A stretch of 64,000 bases of DNA from Cenococcum geophilum 1.58 (lineage: Eukaryota; Ascomycota; Dothideomycetes; Gloniales; Gloniaceae), in NCBI GenBank assembly GCA_001692895.1, contig KV748212.1, positions 1,114,428-1,178,427 on the forward strand, read 5' to 3'. The position numbers and the translations under genes are program-made. Positions 34,607-45,605 of this stretch are shown in pieces. The notes under the pieces were generated by a model. That model worked only from the letters and a program-made list of their open reading frames with translations. It searched no databases and had not been told where the DNA came from. Within the stretch, counting starts at the first letter, position 1, and each line of letters opens with the position of its first letter.

Positions 34607-35316
34607 TAGGACGTAAACAACAGTGTAAGGGATAACTAAGGTTTTACAGGGTAGTTAAAGAGGAGTTCGGACTTTAAGACCAAAGAGTTTAGTTAAGCTA
34701 GTTACGGAGAGGGTGCTGTTAGAGGCTAAAGAGCAGTCTGAGTCACTAGAGCAGTTAGGTATAGTGCTAGGGTTAAAGTTGTGGTCTTTAAGGTTCTCCG
34801 TAAAGATATTACTAGTATTATCTTTCTTAAAATCTTTAAACATGTAAGGGTAGAGGAAGATATTAAGGAAATGGTGAAACCGTGCTGGTTGTAGAGGTTA
34901 AGGCCTTAGCTGGTATAGAATTGGTTTTCTGGGCCTTCGGTATAACCGTTAAGGTGTTAATTTCTTTACCGTTATAGTGATTTTGGATAGGATATATATC
35001 TATTTCAAAATTAGATGCACGGTTGTCTTATAAATAAAAGGCTGGTATAGGGGTTTAATGGTTTATAAAGAAATTTAAGAGGTTGGTTTTTAGTGTCTTG
35101 GCGCCTAGCCTCCTTATAAGTGGTCCCCTTTTAGCCCCCTTTTATATTTCTCATATCGTTAGGTTTTTTTAATGGTGTATATATTGTAGAGGTGCGTAGC
35201 GGAAGACAGTTGTGAGACTGTAGGGTTTTTTTATAATATATCTTTTTAGTGGATTATGTATTTTAGTTTAAAGGTACTTAAAGGCTTAGCTTTTTGTATA
35301 ATCCGGGCTTATAACC

Positions 35317-35440
35317 TGTTAAAAGTAAATGTATTAATTGCTTAATTTATCTATCTAGGGAAAGCTAGTAGCTATATAATACAATATTAAGGAGGCTGGT
35401 GCCTAGCCTCCTAACGCCACCAAAGGATCGATTTTTAATA
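35317..35440 (-). repeat. Copia LTR (5' LTR in element orientation)
   Basis: A 124-bp partner of 29205-29328, about 95% identical by eye, with only transition differences. It is followed by the GACGG duplication. Confidence 0.9.
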
Positions 35441-35703
35441 GACGGGAGGAGGCCTATAAGTATAGGAGATTAGGCAGCTATAATATAGCTATTAATATTG
35501 CTTAACTAACACCTACCGGAGGCTCCTCTGTCCTTCCTATCTTCTCTCTTGCCCGTCTCCTCGTCTAATGCTATCTATATTGCTATATTAACTAATAAAT
35601 CCCTTAGTAAAGACTAAGGAGTATTAGAGCACCTTTAGCTCTTATAAGGAAGAAGAAAAGAAGAGAGGAAGGTGTAAAGAAGGGAGTATTTATAGATGGG
35701 AGG
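35441..35703. repeat. 255-bp tandem module array, right part
   Basis: The remainder of the module split by Copia is followed by one more unit whose CGTCCTTCCT-equivalent starts at 35529. After subtracting the Copia insert and duplication, the spacing from 29031 is about 257 bp. The array ends near 35703 at the Helitron-2 border, at the same point of the module as the 441 junction of Helitron-1. Confidence 0.88.
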
Positions 35704-35788
35704 AGGCCCTATAAATACGTAATTTGGTAAGTACTAATAAGCACGAGATTCTCGTATAAGATGGGCTTAATTGCTTATTAAAATACGG

Positions 35789-35832
35789 GGTGTCTCTGTT
35801 ACTATAGCAGCTACTATAGTAGTAGAGACGCC
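35789..35832. repeat. 44-bp palindrome near the Helitron-2 3' end
   Basis: 22-base inverted arms at 35789-35810 and 35811-35832, equivalent to 519-562 in Helitron-1. Between it and the module lies a second small palindrome, ACGAGATTCTCGT, at about 35743-35756. Confidence 0.75.
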
Positions 35833-36141
35833 TTAAATATTTAATGTAACTGACTACTAAGGCTGTTAATAAGTAAAAGGTAGGCTACTAATATGGTGTA
35901 AATAATATAGTTATTAATATCGTTTATAGCCTGTTTTTGCTTCTAGTATACGCGTAGATCGTCCTTATATTTGGCGTAGAGCTGGTTATAGGTAGTAAGC
36001 TGATTTAGGTCTAGCTTTACTATTAATGTAGCCGTAGGTAGTATATCCCTTAGTATAGGCCGATTTGGTAGTTCTAGCTTTAGAAGATTATCTTTCTTCT
36101 TAGATGGGTAGATATACTGCCATACCTCGTTAGTTTTAGCT

Positions 36142-36498
36142 TTTTTTTTTTATTTATATATCCGTTGTATTATACTACGTACAATACTACGCATGCAGCC
36201 TCTAGGCTATGGCGCTATAGTCCTATATACATGAATCCCTTAGGGCAGCTTAACATGTACTAGTAACTATGTCCTAGTAGTTTATAAGCCCCTAAACTAG
36301 GGGTTTATAGTTCCTTAGTAAAATACTAAGTTACAAGCAACTACTAGGTAATGAGAAAACGGTAGAAAACTATAAGAAATAAGAAATCCTAACGCCTATC
36401 CCTATCCTTTTGTAATTTGATTCTGTCCTTTTGCTTACTAATATCTCTTTACTAGAAGCCTAGTAGGAGTTACCTCCTTCTATAGATCCTGCTGTTAT
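36142..36498 (-). mobile_element. SINE-like retroposon, copy 1 (longer copy)
   Basis: A 357-bp insert flanked by an exact 13-bp target duplication GTTAGTTTTAGCT (36129-36141 and 36499-36511). Helitron-1 near 860 carries the unoccupied site. On the minus strand it ends in an A-rich tail (T run at 36142-36150 on the plus strand), as in LINE-mobilised SINEs. It has no coding capacity. A head region near 36400-36498 might hold polymerase III boxes, but I could not match box A and box B convincingly. The 3' two-thirds matches 57106-57330. It is less mutated than its host. Confidence 0.8.
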
Positions 36499-37189
36499 GT
36501 TAGTTTTAGCTATGTCTTAGATAATAAAGAACTATTAAATTTAATTAGATAGCTTGTTAAGAATAAGGTTGATTTTTAATTTGGTAAAGGTTGTTATTTT
36601 TAAAATTTAATAGGTTAGGAAGGGTCTAGGTTAGGGCTTAGCTAGCGTCTTAGTAGAACCTTATTTAGACGTTCCGAACTTTTGATTTAATTCGTTAGTT
36701 TGTTTATTAGTTAGATTTTATTACAGGGAGCGCGATTAATGACCCCTACTAACAGCTCTAACTACGTCTAATTTTTGATTTGTAAATTGGCAGATCTATA
36801 GGTAATAGTTATTGTAAGTAGCTCTAGGTGCGGTATATATAAAATCTTAACTATAGTGTAGAGAAGTCGTGGCTGCTAATATACGGTCCTAAGTATTCTT
36901 GGAAGTTACGTGACTTCTTATATAAGCGACATTTCCGCCCTTTAAAAAATTGAAAATTTCTAAAAATTGATCAACGCTATAGATAGCAGTAATATTAATT
37001 CGGCAGTACTACCAATTCTCCCTATATACTATTGTATATATATCTAATAGCTTTAAAAGCGGTAAGAAGGTAGGACGGATAGGGGGGTTAAAATTTAGAA
37101 AATTGGATTTTGTGGTTAAGCTGTTTAAAAGTTAGGAAACTAAGACGAATGCTATATTCTCCGCTTACCTCTGAGCCAGTATATAATTT

Positions 37190-40100
37190 CCTAATTAGGA
37201 AAAGTTGTTTATAAGTAGTTACTGCTGCCTCCGTGCAAAATCTTTTTGTTATACCTCTTTAGTCTTACTTATAGATGACTAAAATCGTTCTATATTAAAC
37301 CTATATTTAAATATAAGCCTTAAAAGCTTCTTAACTTATAAGATTGCTATATAGGTTAGCCTAGCTGTCTTATCCTTTTCCTTAACATTTAGAACTACCT
37401 AGTTAAGTATTAGGCCCTAGCTTTTATATATAGTAAGAGCAAAAGCTAGAGTAATTGGAAATTGACGCTGTAAGTAAGAGCCTTTTATACCCTCTTATTT
37501 ATAAAGCACGGAAAATATAGGGACGACTTTCTTACCATCCTGCTAAGTGAATAGGGTAGGTCCGTTATACCTATCTATAGTAATTAGTAGTAACTAAGGC
37601 TAATCCTTTTTAATATCCGCGTGTCCCTTCTATACGATATCTTTAACTATACTAGTAGTACCGTTTACTAAGCCTAGTTTAACCTAGATATTCTATATTA
37701 GTATTACTTTCGCGCCAATATATAGGGCTAGATTCTCTATAGTATTATACTAATTAGGAGTAACTTTCCGCGTACCTATACCAGTGTTAACTAACTTAAT
37801 AGCCACCACTAGCTATAAAAGGTCGCGAAGCCGAATAGTGTTATACTTACCTATAGTAGCGCGTGTGCTATATAGCCGAATTGCGTTATTAAAGCCCGCA
37901 ACCTTATTAGTGGATAGGTCCTGCTTATACCTAGTTAAAAGAAGCTTTTAGGTTGAATTACTTATAGAATTACTACGTAGCTCCGCGAGGGCGGTCCTAA
38001 ATATAGAGCTTTTAGCGTTATTACTGCCCTGCTATATAACTTAATCTAGAATAGCAGTTCGGTTAATCGCCTTATAGGCTCCCTTTCTATAGCTAGTAAG
38101 CTCTAACGGTCTAGCGAGTAGATTACTATATAAGGCCGCCTAACCTATAGGGGGAAGCTAATAGAAATCGCCTACTAGTAAGATGTTTAAGCCTTTAAAG
38201 TAGTTGTTATTACGCGTAGGGTAGATCTAATGGAGGCGGCGATTAATCTAGGCCAGATGTACTTGCCTAATTATAGATTTCTTATTAAGGATAAGATAGT
38301 AAATATCCTTAAAAGCTTATTATAGAGGCATAAGACTGGCAGCAGGTAATTCCTTAAAGGGGCGATTTACTAGCAACCTTAATAGTTTGTACATAGTTCT
38401 ACCATTAATATTAAAGGCAGCTACTCTAGTAGGGGCGGCTTAAACTAATAGCGACGGCTTACTATTAGATATAGCTATATTATAGAGCGTAGTAGACAGA
38501 ATAGTAATAAGATATGACTTACCGGTTCCTACCTCTCTATTAATATTAATCCGCAGTAAGGGGGGGCTAAGGCCCACTTAGATCTGCCTATAGTAATTAA
38601 CTATAATATTATAGATATAACGCTAACCTGGTTATAAGGAGGATGGAGTTACTATTTAGGATAGGCGGCTCTATAGTAGAGGCTATAGCTATACTTCTTA
38701 CTAATAAGTCCTTTTATTAAGCTGCGGGTACGTACCCTAATGCGTATTCTAGTCGTAGTTACGATTAAGCTCCCTATTACCAAGCCTGTCTAGATCCTTA
38801 ATTTTAACTCTATTAGTATTTTAAACGCGGGTATGCAGGGCCTTAAAGGACTAGTATAGCTCCAAGTTGTCTACGAAATCGCCCTCAAACTTATTAATAT
38901 TATTAGTAGTTTTACAGCCTTCCTCTAGTTTCTGATTACAGAAGTAGTTAGGCTAATGCTAATAAGAGTTAACGCAAGCCTAATAGGAAGCCATATAATT
39001 AGGAGCCCCGAATCTATTAGTATAAGTAGCCACTTCCTTATACTCCCTTTATGGGTAATAAAGAATAAGCTTTACGCGGCAGAACTTAGGATACTGCGGA
39101 TAGGAATAATCGCCGTTATATTATAGAAAGTACGATATAACTTAAGGCCTTACTCTTAGCCGACGCTTATAAGTAGAGTAATTAAAATAGAGTAGAAAAT
39201 TAAGGAAAGTAACGTCCTCTACTTTATTTAGGCGGCGCTTATATTTCTTATAGTTAGACAGTTCACACCCTCTTAGTTGCCTATTATTAAGCTTATATAT
39301 AGCGCTTTAATTATCCTCCTAGTAGTAGTTTAAAGTTACTATATTCCTAGAGCCTTTATAAAGGGGAATGTTAAGAAGTAGATAGTATACCTCCTATACT
39401 AACTAATCGCGTTTAGTAATAAGCTTATTTATAAACCTGGCCACAACCAAACTAAAGGCGTAAAGGCTATTAGCGTATAGCTATACTAATTGGAGTAACT
39501 CCTAATAGGAAGTCAACTTCTTCTCCTTTTTACTGTAATACTTACTTATATAGTTAACTATTACTAATATACTTATAGCGGGTGACGTATTAATATTCGC
39601 TATCTACGCTAATATTATAACTATTAAGAAGCTTATTATTACGCTATAGACAGAACGTCCAGTAATATGGATTTTAATTCTTTAATACAGCGGCCTTATT
39701 ATAGAGAGAGTGTGGAAAATACAAGCGGCACTCCTTTGCTCTGGTGGAGCCTTTTTTTAATCTTAAGTAGTAAGATTTGGTGTAATTATAGTGCTGTTAA
39801 AATCGATTAAGGTAGGTAGTAAGAAGCTTACTAGTATTAAGCTAATCTTTATAGCTAAGAGCAGAAGGATATTAGAGATCGGGAGGCCTAAATTAATTAG
39901 GATTGATTATAAATATAAAAGTAGCCTAGTACTTAGTAAAAGCCGCCCTTAATTCGCTAGCTAACGGATCTAGCCTTAGAGCTGTTAAACTCCATAAGAA
40001 GCTATATATATGGCCGCTACCTTATACCTACCACTTATATTAGGACTAAAAGTTAGTACTATTAAATAGGCCTATAAGTACGTGCTTCCTAAATAGATCG

Positions 40101-42045
40101 AAGCGGCGATATAGCTAGTAAGCAGTAATATGCGGATTATCGTTAAGATTCTAAGAAGCAATCCGGTAGCGCTAAGCCTTATTAATAGCCTTATATTCGT
40201 TAAATAGAGGCATATAAGAGTATAGATTATGCTAATATAGATTAATAGCGCTAAGTGTAAAGAATAGAGACCCGCTTTTAATATTCTTAGCATAAGCTGT
40301 AAGCTTATTTCTCTTCTGCTTCTAGTAAGGTCTAATACCCTTAAGGTTCCATATATGCCATATAATCTTATTTAGTAACTAGTTACCCCTATTACTACTT
40401 ATAAGATTACTAAGCTTATTTAAAGACAGATTATTCTTATTTAATTAGCCGTAGAGGAAGTAGGTGGCGTTAAGGGCTTGCTCTTTTATAATCTAATTAA
40501 ACACATAGTAGTAAAATAAGGGGTAGTGGCCAAACCGACCGTCCTGATACTTAAGTATATGCTTAGCGTACGTAGCTAGGGTAATGGTACGGCTTTATAG
40601 CATATTAAAATTAGCTTTACTATAAGGAAATAGAGTAGGAAAGGCGCCGCGTATAATGAAACTGGCTGATTACTTAGAGAGAGGTATCTGTCGCATAGTA
40701 GGAACCTCTAGGCCCGCTTATAGGTCTTATTAGTGTTAAACCTTATGACCTAAAAGCTCTAATTAATTAAGGTTAGGCACTAGATTAAGAACTAAAGTAT
40801 CTAGTATATTATTATTAAATTTGCGGTCTAGTATATTACTGCTAAGCTTAGTAGGTAGAGGATTAATAGTAGGACGTTATATAGGAGTAGTAGGGTAAGC
40901 CGTTGGGCTACTAGAATTAGACTCTAACTTATTAATATAAGGTAGCTAATCTAATATAGAGCTAATTTTGGGTAAGCTAGTAAGCCAGGTGCTATATATT
41001 TTAACGTCGCAATAATTAAGATGATTAACCTTTAGAAAGTAAAGCTATAGTAATATAGTAGAGCGCCTTATGGTATACCGCTTAGTAAACCATCAACTTA
41101 GGTATTTGCTACCCTCTACTACTATAGGCCTTACGACCAGTATATCGAGTTTAGTAGGTAGCCGTAGTAGCTACCTTTAAGTCTTTGGTGTATTCTAGCC
41201 AAAGTAATAGATGTGACTAGTATAGTGATATTACTGGCCGTGTATACGCACAACTTGTAGATAAACGTATACGCGCGTAATGGTAAGAAGCTAGGAATAG
41301 GCCCTAGATTAAGCTCATTGCTTTTACCAAATAGGGGAGAAAGGGTTAGATTCTTAAGGCTATCGGCGTCCTTAATGCAGGATTTGCATATACCTATATT
41401 GTCACCCTCTATAGCTAGGCCCATTTGGAACTACCGCTCCTTATAACGACTGCACATCTCTATATATTTAGCCTATAGTATACTCCTAAACTTCTTAATT
41501 CGCTCCTAATCAATGGCCGAAACGGGTAGTAGTGTAGCCGTAGTCGGAGTAGGTATAGGAGCTAGTTCTAACAAAGACGTATTTAGGCTATTTAGAGTGC
41601 CTCTTCTACTAAACGGAGCTTTATTTGTAGTATATAGCGAAGGAGTAGGCGAGTAAGCTTTACCCCGCTGATTAAAAATGCGATACTCCCGTTGTATTAC
41701 CCTAATTGCCTTCCACTATTGAGCTATTTTAGGGGTATCTTAACTGTTCTGGCCGTAAGGCAGGAAAGTGTTCTTAGTATTGTTTTTAGGTAAAGCAGTT
41801 TGCTGGCGCCTTATAGGACAATTCTTAGTAGTAGAATCTAACTCTATAAGAGCTCTCCGCTTATATTTAGAGGCCTAGAAAAAGTAAGTAAAAGTAGAAG
41901 TAATATATAGGGAAGACGCGCATTTAATTAACATAACTAGCATAGCTTTAAAATCTTCTTTGAAGGGCCGTCTTTAATAAAGTTAAGGCGGGGGTTTATA
42001 GATATGGCACTTACTGCACTTAATTATAGTAGGATTTATTATATT
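37190..42045 (-). pseudogene. Helitron-2 RepHel protein gene (HUH Rep plus Pif1-like helicase), degraded
   Basis: The minus-strand gene is collinear with the two Helitron-1 halves. From the N-terminus it shows a CxxC-like start near 42000-42045 (the ATG equivalent is lost), a DUF6570-like block LPTKLDILVVRP near 41125-41170, and the Rep HUH block GSGHIYSFLW near 39990-40020, where the first histidine of the pair survives and the second reads Y. The helicase has an intact Walker A GTGKSYL at about 38509-38529 and a Walker B/Q block near 38142-38180. The C-terminal helicase block ends near 37190-37280. Many TAG or TAA stops are present. The protein would have nicked and unwound element DNA for rolling-circle transposition; now inactive. 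Confidence 0.78.
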
Positions 42046-42349
42046 TATAATATATATAGGGTATTAATAGAGATATTAACAAAAAGGAAGGCGCAATATA
42101 TGGATATTTTAATGTTTATAATATTTTAATATTCATCACGTGGATTTTGCCACAACTTACTATATATACTTTTTTTAACCAATTAGAAGCCAGCTTGGCA
42201 GGGTTTAAATTTTAGGACCCGAAAATATAAACCATTTATACCTTGGGTTAATAAAGGGGGCTAAAGCCTAGCAAGTTATTAACTTCTAATTACATCGGGA
42301 AAATATTCGCAGGATAAGATTCAAGTAGACTTTGGTTTTCGCGTTTCGC

Positions 42350-42750
42350 GTAATTGACATGCAATTTGACCAACTCGACACGCAATTAACCAACTTGACA
42401 CGCAGTTGACCTACTTAACATGCAATTTAACTAACTCAATACGTAGTTGACCTACTTAATATACAATTTAACTAACTTAACACGCAGTTGACCTACTTAA
42501 CATGCAATTTAACTAACTCAACACGCAGTTGACCTACTTGACATGCAATTTAACTAACTTAACACGCAGTTGACCTACTTAACATGCAATTTAACTAACT
42601 TAACACGCAGTTGACCTACTTGACATGCAATTTAACTAACTTAACACGCAGTTGACCTACTTAACATGCAATTTAACTAACTTAACACGTAGTTGACCTA
42701 CTTAACATACAATTTAACTAACTTAATATGCAGTTAACCTACTTAATAAC
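42350..42750. repeat. 41-bp tandem array, about ten units
   Basis: The unit CACGCAGTTGACCTACTTAA plus CATGCAATTTAACTAACTTAA is 41 bp, itself two related half-units of 20 and 21 bp. Left units keep TTGAC and CTCGAC while later units read TTAAC and CTTAAC, so the array carries G-to-A changes typical of RIP, or decay from one original. The flank 42255-42349 shows nothing recognisable. No coding potential. Confidence 0.9.
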
Positions 42751-42825
42751 TTTAAAAGCTAACTGTATATTTCTTGACGTGCGATTAAGGTAAAGTTATA
42801 TACTATATATTTAACTATTATATAT

Positions 42826-42865
42826 AATCTTATACAATCTTATACAATCTCATACAATCTTATAG
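42826..42865. repeat. 10-bp tandem repeat, four units
   Basis: Four near-exact units of AATCTTATAC run in tandem between the 41-bp and the 12-bp arrays. Confidence 0.8.
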
Positions 42866-42875
42866 TCTTATTACT

Positions 42876-43215
42876 TGGAGGCTCTGCATGAGGCTCTACA
42901 CGAAGCTCTACACGAAGCTCTGCGTACAGAGGCTCTGCACGAAGCTCTGCGCATAGAGGCTCTGCACAAAGCTCTGCACGAAGCTTCGCATAAGGCTCTA
43001 CACGAGGCTCTACACGAAGCTCTGCGTACAGAGGCTCTGCACGAAGCTCTGCACGAAGCTCTGCACGAGGGTCTGCGCGAGGGTCTGCGCGAGGGTCTGC
43101 GCGAAGCTCTGCGTACAGAGGCTCTGCACGAGGCTCTGCGAGAAGCTCTGCGTACAGAGGCTCTGCACGAGCTCTGCGCGAAGCTCTGCCGTACAGAGGC
43201 TCTACACGAAGCTCT
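42876..43215. repeat. 12/15-bp GC-rich minisatellite
   Basis: More than 20 units of GCTCTGCACGAA (12 bp) alternate with a 15-bp variant GCTCTGCGTACAGAG. Because both lengths are multiples of three, one frame stays open as an EALHEALRTEALHEAL-type repeat to 43663. That frame has no ATG at its head (it opens at TTG, 42875) and no domain, so I do not call it a gene. Base composition is unlike the surrounding RIP-scarred elements. Confidence 0.88.
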
Positions 43216-43349
43216 GCATCGGGTCCCCGCTATAATTCCCGATAGCCTCTACAACGTGCCTCTACCCTATGTAGCCACCTTATTTTTACCCTTCCTTCCT
43301 TCTTTATATCCTCCTACTAGGAGGCACCAGAACGGCAGCCAGCAGAGGA

Positions 43350-43795
43350 CCGTTGCTAGAACTAGACGACCGTCGCCAGAACCAGATACCGTTACCAGAA
43401 CCAGACGACCGTCGCCAGCCAGACGACGTCAAGACAGCCAGAACAGAACAGAAAGCCAGACGACAAAACAGACGACCGTCACCAGAACAACCAGACGACC
43501 GTCGCAGAACCAAGACGACCGTCGCCAGCCAGACGACAAAAGAACAGAGCCAGACGATCGTCGCCAGAACCACGACCGTCGCCAGCCAGACAAAGACAGA
43601 CCAGACGACCGTCGCCAGAGACGTCCCAGAACCGTAAACCGTCCAAGAACCAGAAGACCGTAGACGGAAACCAGACGACCGTTACCAGAACTAGACGACC
43701 GTTGCCAGAGCCAGACGACCGTCGCCAGAACCAGACGACCGTCGCCAGAACCAGACCAACCGTCGCCAGAGCCAGACGACAACGACTAGCCAGCC
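43350..43795. repeat. 20-bp minisatellite (CCAGACGACCGTCGCCAGAA)
   Basis: Variable copies of a 20-bp unit, regular at 43681-43760 and more disordered to the left. It encodes arginine/proline/glutamine-rich or serine/glycine/tryptophan-rich strings in several open frames, an effect of the repeat rather than evidence of a gene. The spacer 43216-43349 holds nothing recognised. Confidence 0.85.
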
Positions 43796-43807
43796 AACAC
43801 TATAAAC

Positions 43808-44225
43808 GATTCGATCGATCGATCGAATTAAGGTAGCACAGACAGGTAGGCATAAACAGGTAGATGCTGACGGGTAGGTAGATGTAGACAGGTAGGTAGA
43901 TGCAGACAGGTAAGCAGATATAGATAGGCAGGCAGATGCAGATAGGTAAGTAGATGCANATAGGCAAGCAGATGTAGATAGGTAGGTAGATGCTGACGGG
44001 TAGGCAGATATAGATAGGTAGGCAGATGCAGACAAGTAGATATAAACAGGTAGGTAGATACAGACAGGTAAGCAGATGCAGATAGGTAGGTAGATGCTAA
44101 CGGGTAGGTAAATATAGATAGGTAGGTAGATGTAGATAGGTAGGCAAATGNAGACAGGTAGATGTAGATAGGTAGGCGATGCAAATAGGTAGGCGATGCA
44201 GGCAGGTAGGTAAGTCAATAGGTAG
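43808..44225. repeat. TCGA microsatellite and 18-bp minisatellite
   Basis: A short (TCGA)n run near 43811-43826 is followed by about 20 units of an 18-bp repeat, GCAGATGCAGATAGGTAG type, to 44225. The 18-bp unit equals six codons, so long open frames appear on the minus strand (YLPVCI-type repeats). Two ambiguous bases occur (about 43959 and 44151). No gene is inferred. Confidence 0.88.
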
Positions 44226-44526
44226 ATAGGTAGAAGAGAACCATCGCTGTATTATATTAAATTATCTAAAATAATAATATTTATTTTGCTAGCCTTATAA
44301 ATAGCTTTAAAATAGCTTTTATTTATTTAAAATATATTATTAGTATAAAAAAGGTAAATATAATTATGGTTGCCAAATGCGCAGATTACTGGCAGGTTGC
44401 GCGCAGGCTGCGTGTCAAAAAAACACGACATAGGCTAGTCGGTCGAGTTGCCAAATGCCCTCAACTGCGCGCCAATTGCGTCAACCACCAACCATTGAGG
44501 CCATTGAAAGGGTACCATATTTTGCC
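44226..44526. other. Unique-looking spacer, partly un-mutated
   Basis: 44240-44370 is AT-rich without recognisable content. 44380-44520 keeps CpG, CpA and TpG and repeats the word GTTGCCAAATGC (about 44370 and 44449). Read on the minus strand it contains GACACGCAG, a word from the 41-bp array. No gene or RNA is recognised. It borders the truncated end of Gypsy-A1. Confidence 0.45.
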
Positions 44527-45605
44527 GATGTAAATCTTATAGTTGTATATCTAGTGAGGTAGTAGCGTATTTAAAGCCGTCTTTAATAATACGTCCTTAT
44601 AATCTGCGTAGATAGTAAAAAAAAGGCGTTTAACTAGTTCCTTATTAGTTTCCTTAGCTAGCTTTTCCTCCCTATTATTAATAATTTAATTAATTTTATA
44701 TAGGCTTATTATAAAGACCTTATTATCTTTCCGGTATATATTAAAGTAGAATGCTATAGCGCTAATTATAGCAATGCCTACTATAGGGGGGCTATATAAT
44801 AATAAGGATATACGTAACTTTAGGGGCTTCCGGGGTATTAGCGCTATTATTACTTTTTTTAGCTCCTATTGCATCTTTTAGAGGTTATCCCTTATATCTT
44901 ATTAGTACGTTCTTTTCTATACCAGTCGGATCTATATAATTTAGATATCGTCTATATTACTATTTATCCCGCTTCTATATATAGAGTCTTTATTAACTAT
45001 AGTGCTTTAAAAAAGTATCTTTACTAATATAAAAGAATTCCTTCCGGCCTTGTAACGGGTATTTTTTTAGGTAAAGGCTAGGTTATAATTGGTTATATCC
45101 TACTAATAGGTAGGGTTAGCCTTCGCAGCTAGTGTCTTGCGGTTAGTTTGGATTTCCCTAATATAGAAGGGTAATTTCGGTCTATCCTCCGGCTAAATAA
45201 ACTATCTTTACCGTATATTTAACTATATATTAAAGTAAGACATCTATTTTTAGCTAAGGATTATATTATAAAAACCTAGGTCTAAAATGCAAAAGGGAAT
45301 ACCGTATTAGCGTCGTCTATTAAAGGAGATATATAACTTTAGGATATAGGGAACCGGCTTACCGGCTTAACTATTATAGCCTTTTACTTAAATAGGCCTC
45401 TCTAGTTAGGTAGCTTTTATATTTAGAAACTTAGCAACGTTAATTATATAGGTAATATTTATAAAGGCAAAGCTATTTACTCTAGTATTAATAAGGGTAG
45501 TTAAATTAACTCTATATCTATTTTAAGATACTATATATAGAACTATAAAGTATTTTCTACCTATTAACTAACTTAGATTAATCTTTTTAAGATTAATAGG
45601 ATACC

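Larger units (their letters stand above)
29205..35440 (-). mobile_element. Copia element, full-length LTR retrotransposon fossil (Ty1/Copia)
   Basis: A 6236-bp element with 124-bp LTRs (29205-29328 and 35317-35440) and a 5-bp duplication GACGG at 29200-29204 and 35441-35445, inserted into a 255-bp module. Minus-strand parts are gag (about 33100-35200, interrupted by a MITE at 34313-34606), a CCHC-type knuckle near 33260-33310, protease near 32880-33000, integrase about 31800-32750, reverse transcriptase about 30200-31300 with its YVDD core at 30652-30663, and RNase H about 29660-30150. The order integrase before RT is the Copia order. Structurally whole but broken, with many breaks. It is less mutated than the Gypsy copies, and the LTRs differ by about six transitions. 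Probably a relatively young insertion. Confidence 0.9.
35703..42254 (-). mobile_element. Helitron-2 (RepHel type), RIP-mutated, with SINE insert
   Basis: A second Helitron copy, minus strand, about 6.2 kb without the SINE-like insert at 36142-36498. It is collinear with Helitron-1 from the 255-bp module junction to about 42254, where both copies share a segment around ACCTYGGGTYAATAA and then diverge. It gives the uninterrupted reference for the Gypsy-B1 insertion site (near 39790). Degraded by transitions but slightly better preserved than Helitron-1 at key motifs. The exact Helitron termini were not resolved. Confidence 0.82.

Noticed and set aside
36400-36498. tRNA gene at the head of SINE copy 1
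   Set aside because: No cloverleaf, anticodon arm or convincing A and B boxes could be drawn.
40072-40293. Leucine/isoleucine-rich minus-strand open frame, membrane-protein-like
   Set aside because: An off-frame shadow of the Helitron-2 Rep region; the true frame there gives the HUH-domain sequence.
42350-42750. CRISPR-like array
   Set aside because: The 41-bp units are contiguous with no unique spacers, and the context is a fungal repeat block; it is a satellite array.
42875-43663. 262-codon open frame with EALHEAL repeats and an arginine/proline-rich tail
   Set aside because: It opens at TTG with no in-frame ATG, is built entirely from 12/15-bp and 20-bp tandem repeats that keep frame by arithmetic, and shows no domain.
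43691-44218. Minus-strand open frames of YLPVCI-type repeats
   Set aside because: A by-product of an 18-bp repeat (six codons) with ambiguous bases inside; several frames are open at once.
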